DNA of 64,000 nt, taken from contig NW_027478594.1 of NCBI RefSeq assembly GCF_051014685.1, positions 1 to 64,000 on the forward strand, in the 5' to 3' direction. The DNA is from Ptiloglossa arizonensis. Taxonomy: Eukaryota; Arthropoda; Insecta; Hymenoptera; Colletidae. Position 1 is the first letter of the stretch. Every line of letters begins with the position of its first letter. The translations under genes and the position numbers were made by a program. Below the pieces are notes generated by a model. It searched no databases and had not been told where the DNA came from. It saw nothing but the letters and a program-made list of their open reading frames with translations. Positions 1 to 9,899 of this stretch are shown one piece after another.

Positions 1-177
1 AGGAATGGTTGAGAAACCATCAAAATTTTCGCAAGTCTGATACTCGAAACCAATAACTACTATGGCCTAGGGCAAAAATACACATACCGTAGTAATCGGA
101 CGAGTTTCTGCTTTCAGATGCAACAGGAATTTCTCGAGTTCGACAATCCGTTCGCGAGATATGGGAGTTTGAAGTTA
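1..177 (+). repeat. Reference monomer of the satellite (177 bp)
   Basis: This is the first complete unit and is used here as the phase reference. In order it holds: dyad ATGGTT/AACCAT (5-20), palindrome AAAATTTT (22-29), CCTAGG (66-71), a short A-run, a CENP-B-box-like stretch (about 85-101), CTCGAG (133-138) and TCGCGA (152-157). A consensus-like unit assembled by eye has 34 C and 40 G in 177 (about 42% GC) and 10 CpG. The choice of start is arbitrary because the repeat is tandem. Related monomers differ mostly by substitutions; many 176-bp units carry one-base deletions. Confidence 0.95.
5..20. other. Dyad symmetry element of the monomer (6-bp arms, 4-nt loop)
   Basis: ATGGTT, then GAGA, then AACCAT: the arms are perfect reverse complements. 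The element is present once per monomer throughout the window at phase 5-20. The four central bases vary between monomers (GAGA, GAGG, AAGA, CAGA, ATGA, GACG, GTGG, GAGT), while both arms are most often kept. Arm mutants do exist, for example GTTTGAG units in 46-50 kb, GCTTGAG at about 29371, and GGTAGAG units. Such dyads can form hairpins or cruciforms and are reported in several centromeric satellites; whether this one does so is inference. Confidence 0.7.
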
Positions 178-621
178 AGGAATGGTTGAGGAACCATCAA
201 AATTTTCGCAAGTCTGATATTGGAAACCAATAACTACAATGGCCTAGGGGAAAAATACACATACCGTAGTAATCGGGCGAGTTTCTACTTTCAGATGCAA
301 CAGGAATTTCTCGAGTTCGTCAATCCGTTCGCGAGATATGGGAGTTTGAAGTTAAGGAATGGTTGAGAAACCATCAAAATTTTCGCAAGTCTGATACGCG
401 AAACCAATAACTACTATGGTATAGGGCAAAAATACACATACCGTTGTAATCGGACGAGTTTCTGCTTTCAGATGCAACAGGAATTTCTCGAGTTCGTCAA
501 TCCGTTCGCGAGATATGGGAGGTTGAAGTTAAGGAATGGTTGAGAAACCATCAAAATTTTCGCAAGTCTGATATTCGAAACCAATAACTACTATTGCCTA
601 CGGCAAAAATACACATACCGT

Positions 622-1086
622 TGTAATCGGACGAGTTTCTGCTTTCAAATGCAACAGGAATTTCTCGAGTTCGTCAATTCGTTCGCGAGATATGGGAGTT
701 TGAAGTTAAGGAATGGTTAAGAAACCATCAAAATCTTCGCATGTCTGATACTCGAAACCAATAACTACAATGGCCTAGGGCAAAAATACACATGCCATTG
801 TAATCGGGCGAGTTTCTGCTTTCAGATGCAACAGGAATTTCTCGAGTTTGTCAATCCTTTCGCGAGATATGGGAGTTTGAAGTTAAGGAATGGTTGAGAA
901 ACCATCAAAATTTTCGCAAGTCTGATACTCGAAACCAATAACTACTATGACCTAGGGCAAAAATACACATACCGTTGTTATCGGGCGAGTTTCTGCTTTC
1001 AGATGCAACAGGAATTTCTCGAGTTCGACAATCCGTTCGCGAGATATGGGAGTTTGAAGTTAAGGAATGGTTGAGGAACCATCAAA
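622..1086. repeat. Block of ~2.6 monomers repeated at 2215-2679
   Basis: The monomer run with TAAGAAACC, CTTCGCATG and CCATTG, then the GACC/TTATCGGG/TTCGACAATCC unit, then GAGGAACC, recurs 1,593 bp downstream (9 x 177). Point differences are visible, for example CTCGAG against CTCGTG and GGAATTT against GGTATTT. The boundaries are approximate. The same ordered set recurs through the left half of the window, so this is one early occurrence of a widespread cassette. Confidence 0.6.
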
Positions 1087-1323
1087 ATTTTCGCAAGTCT
1101 GATACTCGAAACCAATAACTACTATGGCCTAGGGCAAAAATACACATACCGTTGTAATCGGACGAGTTTCTGCTTTCAGATGCAACAGGAATTTCTCGAG
1201 TTCGTCAATCCGTTCGCGAGATATGGGAGGTTGAAGTTAAGGAATGGTTGAGAAACCATCAAAATTTTCGCAAGTCTGATATTCGAAACCAATAACTACA
1301 ATGGCCTAGGGGAAAAATACACA

Positions 1324-1340
1324 TATCGTAGTAATCGGGC
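1324..1340 (+). promoter_or_regulatory. CENP-B-box-like motif (best-matching version, one example)
   Basis: The 17 bases TATCGTAGTAATCGGGC fit the mammalian CENP-B box pattern NTTCGNNNNANNCGGGN at 8 of its 9 fixed positions; the first T is A. The commoner version in this array has ACCG instead of ATCG and fits 7 of 9 (for example 262-278). Monomers with CGGACGAG lose one more. The 8/9 form recurs, for example near 9614, 19190, 23608, 47328, 50158, 57050 and 63236. By simple base counting a 7/9 match somewhere in a 177-bp unit is not surprising, so binding by a CENP-B-like protein is only a hypothesis. Confidence 0.35.
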
Positions 1341-2451
1341 GAGGTTCTACTTTTAGATGCAACAGGAATTCCTCGAGTTCGTCAATCCGTTCGCGAGATA
1401 TGGGAGTTTGAAGTTAAGGAATGGTTGAGAAACCATCAAAATTTTCGCAAGTCTGATACTCGAAACCAATAACTACTATGGCCTAGGGCAAAAATACACA
1501 TACCGTTGTAATCGGACGAGATTCTGCTTTCAGATGCAACAGGTATTTCTCGAGTTCGTCTATCCGTTCGCGAGATATGGGAGTCTGAAGTTAAGGAATG
1601 GTTGAGAAACCATCAAAATTTTCGCAAGTCTGATGCTCGAAACCAATAACTACTATGGTATAGGGCAAAAATACACATTCCGTTGTAATCGGACGAGTAT
1701 CTGCTTTCAGATGCAACAGGAATTTCTCGAGTTCGTCAATCCGTTCGCGAGATATGGGAGTTTGAAGTTAAGGAATGTTTGAGAAACCATCAAAATTTTC
1801 GCAAGTCTGATATTCGAAACCAATAACTACAATGGCCTAGGGGAAAAATACACATACCGTAGTAATCGGGCGAGGTTTTACTTTCAGATGCAACAGGAAT
1901 TTCTCGAGTTCGTCAATCCGTTCGCGAGATATGGGAGTTTGAAGTTAAGGAATGGTTGAGGGACCATCAAAATTTTCGCAAGTCTGATACTCGAAACCAA
2001 TAACCACTATGGCCTAGGGCAAAAATACACATACCCTTGTAATCGAGCGAGTTTCTGCTTTCAGATGCAACAGGAATTTCTCGAGTTAGTCATTCCGTTC
2101 GCTAGATATGGGAGTTTGAAATTAAGGAATGGTTGAGAAACCATCAAAATTTTCGCAAGTCTGATACTCGAAACCAATAGCTACTATGGCCTAGGGCAAA
2201 AATTTACATACCGTTGTAATCGGACGAGTTTCTGCTTTCAGATGCAACAGGAATTTCTCGAGTTCGTCAATTCGTTCGCGAGATATTGGAGTTTCAAGTT
2301 AAGGAATGGTTAAGAAACCATCAAAATCTTCGCATGTCTGATACTCGAAACCAATAACTACAATGGCCTAGGGCAAAAATACACATGCCATTGTAATCGG
2401 GCGAGTTTCTGCTTTCAGATGCAACAGGAATTTCTCGTGTTTGTCAATCCT

Positions 2452-4241
2452 TTCGCGAGATATGGGAGTTTGAAGTTAAGGAATGGTTGAGAAACCATCA
2501 AAATTTTCGCAAGTCTGATACTCGAAACCAATAACTACTATGACCTAGGGCAAAAATACACATACCGTTGTTATCGGGCGAGTTTCTGCTTTCAGATGCA
2601 ACAGGTATTTCTCGAGTTCGACAATCCGTTCGCGAGATATGGGAGTTTGAAGTTAAGGAATGGTTGAGGAACCATCAAAATTTTCGCAAGCCTGATACTC
2701 GAAACCAATAACTACTATGGCCTAGGGCAAAAATACACATACCGTTGTAATCGGACGAGTTTCTGCTTTCAGATGCAACAGGAATTTATCGAGTTCGTCA
2801 ATCCGTTCGCGAGATATGGGAGTTTGAAGTTAAGGAATGGTTGAGAAACCATCAAAATTTTCGCAAGTCTGATACTCGAAACCAATAACTACTATGGCCT
2901 AGGGCAAAAATACACATACCGTTGTAATCTGACGAGATTCTGCTTTCAGATGCAACAGGAATTTCTCGAGTTCGTCATCCGTTCGCGAGATATGGGAGGT
3001 TGAAGTTAAGGAATGGTTGAGAAACCATCAAAATTTTCGCAAGTCTGATATTCGAAACCAATAACTACAATGGCCTAGGGGAAAAATACACATACCGTAA
3101 TAATCGGGCGAGTTTCTACTTTCAGATGCAACAGGAATTTCTCGAGTTCGTCATCCGTTCGCGAGATATGGGAGGTTGAAGTTAAGGAATGGTTGAGAAA
3201 CCATCAAAATTTTCGCAAGTCTGATATTCGAAACCAATAACTACAATGGCCTAGGGGAAAAATACACATACCGTTGTAATCGCGTGAGTGTCTACTTTCA
3301 GATGCAACAGGAATTTCTCGAGTTCCTCATTCCGTTCACGAGATATGGGAGTTTGAAGTTAAGGAATGGTTGAGAAACCATCAAAATTTTCGCAAGTCTG
3401 ATACTCGAAACCAATAACTACTATGACCTAGGGCAAAAATTCACATACCGTTGTAATCGGACGAGTTTCTGCTTTCAGACGCAACAGGAATTTCTCGAGT
3501 TCGTCAATTCGTATCGAGATATGGGAGTTTGAAGTTAAGGAATGGTTAAGAATCCATCAAAATCTTCGCATGTCTGATACTCGAAACCAATAACTACTAT
3601 GGCCTAGGGCAAAAATACACATGCCGTTGTAATCGGGCGAGTTTCTGCTCTCAGATGCAACAGGAATTTCCCGAGTTCGTCAATCCGTTCGCGAGATATG
3701 GGAGTTTAAAGTTAAGGAATGGTTGAGAATCCATCAAAATTTTCGCAAGTGTGATACTCGAAACCAATAACTACTATGGCCTAGGGCAAAAATACACATA
3801 CCGTTGTAATCGGGCGAGTATCTGCTTTCAGATGCAACAAGATTTTCTCGATTTCCTTATTCCGTTAGCGAGATATGGGAATATGAATTTAAGGAATGGT
3901 TGAGAAACCATCAAAATTTTCGCAAGTCTGATACTGGAAACCAATAACTACTATGGCCTAGGGCAAAAATTCACATACCGTTGTAATCGGACGAGTTTCT
4001 GCTTTCAGACGCAACAGGAATTTCTCGAGTTCGTCAATTCGAATCGAGATATGGGAGTTTGAAGTTAAGGAATGGTTAAGAAACTATCAAAATCTTCGCA
4101 TGTCTGATACTAGAAACCAATAACTACTATGGCCTAGGGCAAAAATACACATGCCATTGTAATCGGGTGAGTTTCTGCTTTCAGATGCAACAGGAATTTC
4201 TCGAGTTTGTCAATCCGTTCGCGAGATATGGGAGTTTGAAG
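2452..4241. repeat. 10-monomer block, copy 1 of 3 (others at 4925-6714 and 9876-11665)
   Basis: Rare variants occur in the same order at an offset of 2,473 bp: GGTATTTCTCGAG, GGAATTTATCGAG, CTGACGAGATTC, GTCATCCG (one-base deletion), CGCGTGAGTGTC, ATTCGTATCGAG, GAATTTCCCGAG, TTCCTTATTCCGTTAGCG and ATTCGAATCGAG. A clear difference is CATACCGTAATAAT here against CATAACGTAATAAT in the second copy. The match breaks at about 4242, where this copy has GATAAGGAAAGG. The block predates the 4,951-bp tandem duplication that later copied it again. Confidence 0.85.
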
Positions 4242-4329
4242 ATAAGGAAAGGTTGAGAAACCATCAAAATTTTCGCAAGTCTGATACGCGAAACCAATAA
4301 CTACTATGGTATAGGGCAAAAATACACAT

Positions 4330-4960
4330 ACCGTTGTTATCGGACGAGTTTCTGCTTTCAGATGCAACAGGAATTTCTCGAGTTCGACAATCCGTTCGCG
4401 AGATATGGGAGTTTGAAGTTAAGGAATGGTTGAGGAACCATCAAAATTTTCGCAAGCCTGATACTCGAAACCAATAACTACTATGGCCTAGGGCAAAAAT
4501 ACACATACCGTTGTAATCGGACGAGTTTCTGCTTTCAGATGCAACAGGAATTTATCGAGTTCGTCAATCCGTTCGCGAGATATGGGAGTTTGAAGTTAAG
4601 GAATGGTTGAGAAACCATCAAAATTTTCGCAAGTCTGATACTCGAAACCAATAACTACTATGGCCTAGGGCAAAAATACACATACGGTTGTAATCGGACG
4701 AGATTCTGCTTTCAGATGCAACAGGAATTTCTCGAGTTCGTCATCCGTTCGCGAGATATGGGAGGTTGAAGTTAAGGAATGGTTGAGAAACCATCAAAAT
4801 TTTCGCAAGTCTGATATTCGAAACCAATAACTACAATGGCCTAGGGGAAAAATACACATACCGTAATAATCGGGCGAGTTTCTACTTTCAGATGCAACAG
4901 GAATTTCTCGAGTTCGTCAATCCGTTCGCGAGATATGGGAGTTTGAAGTTAAGGAATGGT
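4330..4960. repeat. 3.5-monomer block repeated at 7334-7964
   Basis: An ordered set of variants (TTCGACAATCC, GAGGAACC, CGCAAGCCTG, GGAATTTATCGAG, CATACGGTTGTAATCGG, GTCATCCG, CGTAATAATCGGG) recurs at an offset of 3,004 bp (17 monomers less 5 bases). At least one point difference is visible (CGAGTTTCTGC here, CGAGTATCTGC at the second site). It fills the gap between the end of the 2,473-offset block and the start of the 4,951-bp unit. Confidence 0.65.
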
Positions 4961-7900
4961 TGAGAAACCATCAAAATTTTCGCAAGTCTGATACTCGAAA
5001 CCAATAACTACTATGACCTAGGGCAAAAATACACATACCGTTGTTATCGGGCGAGTTTCTGCTTTCAGATGCAACAGGTATTTCTCGAGTTCGACAATCC
5101 GTTCGCGAGATATGGGAGTTTGAAGTTAAGGAATGGTTGAGGAACCATCAAAATTTTCGCAAGCCTGATACTCGAAACCAATAACTACTATGGCCTAGGG
5201 CAAAAATACACATACCGTTGTAATCGGACGAGTTTCTGCTTTCAGATGCAACAGGAATTTATCGAGTTCGTCAATCCGTTCGCGAGATATGGGAGTTTGA
5301 AGTTAAGGAATGGTTGAGAAACCATCAAAATTTTCGCAAGTCTGATACTCGAAACCAATAACTACTATGGCCTAGGGCAAAAATACACATACCGTTGTAA
5401 TCTGACGAGATTCTGCTTTCAGATGCAACAGGAATTTCTCGAGTTCGTCATCCGTTCGCGAGATATGGGAGGTTGAAGTTAAGGAATGGTTGAGAAACCA
5501 TCAAAATTTTCGCAAGTCTGATATTCGAAACCAATAACTACAATGGCCTAGGGGAAAAATACACATAACGTAATAATCGGGCGAGTTTCTACTTTCAGAT
5601 GCAACAGGAATTTCTCGAGTTCGTCATCCGTTCGCGAGATATGGGAGGTTGAAGTTAAGGAATGGTTGAGAAACCATCAAAATTTTCGCAAGTCTGATAT
5701 TCGAAACCAATAACTACAATGGCCTAGGGGAAAAATACACATACCGTTGTAATCGCGTGAGTGTCTACTTTCAGATGCAACAGGAATTTCTCGAGTTCCT
5801 CATTCCGTTCACGAGATATGGGAGTTTGAAGTTAAGGAATGGTTGAGAAACCATCAAAATTTTCGCAAGTCTGATACTCGAAACCAATAACTACTATGAC
5901 CTAGGGCAAAAATTCACATACCGTTGTAATCGGACGAGTTTCTGCTTTCAGACGCAACAGGAATTTCTCGAGTTCGTCAATTCGTATCGAGATATGGGAG
6001 TTTGAAGTTAAGGAATGGTTAAGAATCCATCAAAATCTTCGCATGTCTGATACTCGAAACCAATAACTACTATGGCCTAGGGCAAAAATACACATGCCGT
6101 TGTAATCGGGCGAGTTTCTGCTCTCAGATGCAACAGGAATTTCCCGAGTTCGTCAATCCGTTCGCGAGATATGGGAGTTTAAAGTTAAGGAATGGTTGAG
6201 AATCCATCAAAATTTTCGCAAGTGTGATACTCGAAACCAATAACTACTATGGCCTAGGGCAAAAATACACATACCGTTGTAATCGGGCGAGTATCTGCTT
6301 TCAGATGCAACAAGATTTTCTCGATTTCCTTATTCCGTTAGCGAGATATGGGAATATGAATTTAAGGAATGGTTGAGAAACCATCAAAATTTTCGCAAGT
6401 CTGATACTGGAAACCAATAACTACTATGGCCTAGGGCAAAAATTCACATACCGTTGTAATCGGACGAGTTTCTGCTTTCAGACGCAACAGGAATTTCTCG
6501 AGTTCGTCAATTCGAATCGAGATATGGGAGTTTGAAGTTAAGGAATGGTTAAGAAACTATCAAAATCTTCGCATGTCTGATACTAGAAACCAATAACTAC
6601 TATGGCCTAGGGCAAAAATACACATGCCATTGTAATCGGGTGAGTTTCTGCTTTCAGATGCAACAGGAATTTCTCGAGTTTGTCAATCCGTTCGCGAGAT
6701 ATGGGAGTTTGAAGTTAAGGAATGGTTGAGAAACCATCAAAATTTTCGCATGTCTGATAAGCGAAACCAATAACTACTATGGTATAGGGCAAAAATACAC
6801 ATACCGTTGTAATCGGACGAGTATCTGCTTTCAGATGCAACAGGAATTTCTCGAGTTCGTCAATCCGTTCGCGAGATATGGGAGTTTGAAGTTAAGGAAT
6901 GGTTGAGAAACCATCAAAATTTTCGCAAGTCTGATATTCGAAACCAATAACTACAATGGCTTAGGGGAAAAATACACATACGGTAGTAATCGGGCGAGGT
7001 TCTACTTTCAGATGCAACAGGAATTTCTCGAGTTCGTCAATCCGTTCGCGAGACATGGGAGTTTGAAGTTAAGGAATGGTTGAGAAACCATCAGAATTTT
7101 CGCAAGTCTGATACTCGATACCAATAACTACAATGGCCTAGGGGAAAAATACACACACCGTTGTAATCGGGCGAGTGTCTACTTTCAGATGCAACAGGAA
7201 TTTCTCGAGTTCGTCAATCCGTTAGCGACATATGGGAGTCTGAAGTTAAGGAATGTTTGAGAAACCATGAAAATTTTCGCAAGTCTGATACTCGAAACCA
7301 ATAACTACTATGACCTAGGGCAAAAATACACATACCGTTGTTATCGGGCGAGTTTCTGCTTTCAGATGCAACAGGAATTTCTCGAGTTCGACAATCCGTT
7401 CGCGAGATATGGGAGTTTGAAGTTAAGGAATGGTTGAGGAACCATCAAAATTTTCGCAAGCCTGATACTCGAAACCAATAACTACTATGGCCTAGGGCAA
7501 AAATACACATACCGTTGTAATCGGACGAGTATCTGCTTTCAGATGCAACAGGAATTTATCGAGTTCGTCAATCCGTTCGCGAGATATGGGAGTTTGAAGT
7601 TAAGGAATGGTTGAGAAACCATCAAAATTTTCGCAAGTCTGATACTCGAAACCAATAACTACTATGGCCTAGGGCAAAAATACACATACGGTTGTAATCG
7701 GACGAGATTCTGCTTTCAGATGCAACAGGAATTTCTCGAGTTCGTCATCCGTTCGCGAGATATGGGAGGTTGAAGTTAAGGAATGGTTGAGAAACCATCA
7801 AAATTTTCGCAAGTCTGATATTCGAAACCAATAACTACAATGGCCTAGGGGAAAAATACACATACCGTAATAATCGGGCGAGTTTCTACTTTCAGATGCA

Positions 7901-9899
7901 ACAGGAATTTCTCGAGTTCGTCAATCCGTTCGCGAGATATGGGAGTTTGAAGTTAAGGAATGGTTGAGAAACCATCAAAATTTTCGCAAGTCTGATATTC
8001 GAAACCAATAACTACAATGGCCAGGGAGAAAAATACACATATCGTAGTAATCGGGCGAGGTTCTACTTTCAGATGCAACAGGAATTTCTCGAGTTCGTCA
8101 ATCCGTTCGCGAGATATGGGTGTTTGAAGTTAAGGAATGGTTGAGAAACCATCAGAATTTTCGCAAGTCTGATACTCGATACCAATAACTACTATTGCCT
8201 ACGGCAAAAATACACATACTCTTGTAATCGGGCGAGTTTCTGCTTTCAGATGCAACAGGAAAATCTCGAGTTCGTCTATCCGTTCGCGAGATATGGGAGT
8301 CTGAAGTTAAGGAATGGTTGAGAAACCATCAAAATTTTCGCAAGTCTGATACTCGAAACCAATAACTACTATGACCTAGGGCAAAAATTCACATACCGTT
8401 GTAATCGGACGAGTTTCTGCTTTCAGACGCAACAGGAATTTCCCGAGTTCGTCAATCCGTTCGCGAGATATGGGAGTTTAAAGTTAAGGAATGGTTGAGA
8501 ATCCATCAAAATTTTCGCAAGTGTGATACTAGAAACCAATAACTACTATGGCCTAGGGCAAAAATACACATGCCATTGTAATCGGGTGAGTTTCTGCTTT
8601 CAGATGCAACAGGAATTTCTCGAGTTTGTCAATCCGTTCGCGAGATATGGGAGTTTGAAGTTAAGGAATGGTTGAGAAACCATCAAAATTTTCGCATGTC
8701 TGCTAAGCGAAACCAATAACTACTATGGTATAGGGCAAAAATACACATACCGTTGTAATCGGACGAGTATCTGCTTTCAGATGCAACAGGAATTTCTCCA
8801 GTTCGTCAATCCGTTCGCGAGATATGGGAGTTTGAAGTTAAGGAATGGTTGAGAAACCATCGAAATTTTCGCAAGTCTGATATTCGAAACCAATAACTAC
8901 AATGGCCTAGGGGAAAAATACACATACCGTAGTAATCGGGCGAGGTTTTACTTTCAGATGCAACAGGAATTTCTCGAGTTCGTCAATCCGTTCGCGAGAT
9001 ATGGGAGTTTGAAGTTAAGGAATGGTTGAGGAACCATCAAAATTTTCGCAAGTCTGATACTCGAAACCAATAAACACTATGGCCTAGGGCAAAAATACAC
9101 ATACCCTTGTAACCGGGCGAGTTTCTGCTTTCAGATGCAACAGGAATTTCTCGAGTTCCTCATTCCGTTCGCGAGATATGGGAGTTTGAAATTAAGGAAT
9201 GGTTGAGAAACCATCAAAATTTTCGCAAGTCTGATCCTCGAAACCAATAACTACTATGACCTAGGGCAAAAATACACATACCGTTGTTATCGGGCGAGTT
9301 TCTGCTTTCAGATGCAACAGGAATTTCTCGAGTTCGACAATCCGTTCGCGAGATATGGGAGTTTGAAGTTAAGGAATGGTTGTGGAACCATCAAAATTTT
9401 CGCAAGCCTGATACTCGAAACCAATAACTACTATGGCCTAGGGCAAAAATACACATACCGTTGTAATCGGACGAGTTTCTGCTTTCAGATGCAACAGGAA
9501 TTTCTCGAGTTCGTCAATCCGTTCGCGAGATATGGAAGGTTGAATTTAAGGAATGGTTGAGAAACCATCAAAATTTTCGCAAGTCTGATATTCGAAACCA
9601 ATAACTACAATGGCCTAGGGGAAAAATACACATATCGTAGTAATCGGGCGAGGTTCTACTTTCAGATGCAACAGGAATTTCTCGAGTTCGTCAATTCGTT
9701 CGCGAGATATGGGAGTTTGAAGTTAAGGAATGGTTGAGAAACCATCAAAATTTTCGCAAGTCTGATACTCGAAACCAATAACCACTATGGCCTAGGGCAA
9801 AAATACAAATACCCTTGTAATCGGGCGTTTTTCTGCTTTCAGATGCAACAGGAACTTCTCGAGTTCCTCATTCCGTTCGCGAGATATGGGAGTTTGAAA
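4949..9899. repeat. 28-monomer unit, tandem copy A (4,951 bp)
   Basis: This segment and the next (9900-14850) match base for base at every rare variant I compared. Examples are CATAACGTAATAAT, TTCCTTATTCCGTTAGCG, GCGACATATGG, CCATGAAAATTTTC, GGCCAGGGAGAAA, TCTGCTAAGCG, GTAACCGGG, GGTTGTGGAACC and GGAACTTCTCGAG, each 4,951 bp apart. The spacing is 28 x 177 less 5, accounted for by one-base-deleted monomers. The breakpoints lie inside ordinary monomers, at about 4949/9900, as expected for unequal exchange. Identity this high implies a very recent event, or a duplication in the assembly. Confidence 0.9.

Noticed and set aside
1..177. Assignment to a named plant satellite (for example Arabidopsis CEN178/180 or Brassica CentBr)
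   Set aside because: The length is similar, but the sequence landmarks I know from those families are not present; similarity of length alone is not evidence.
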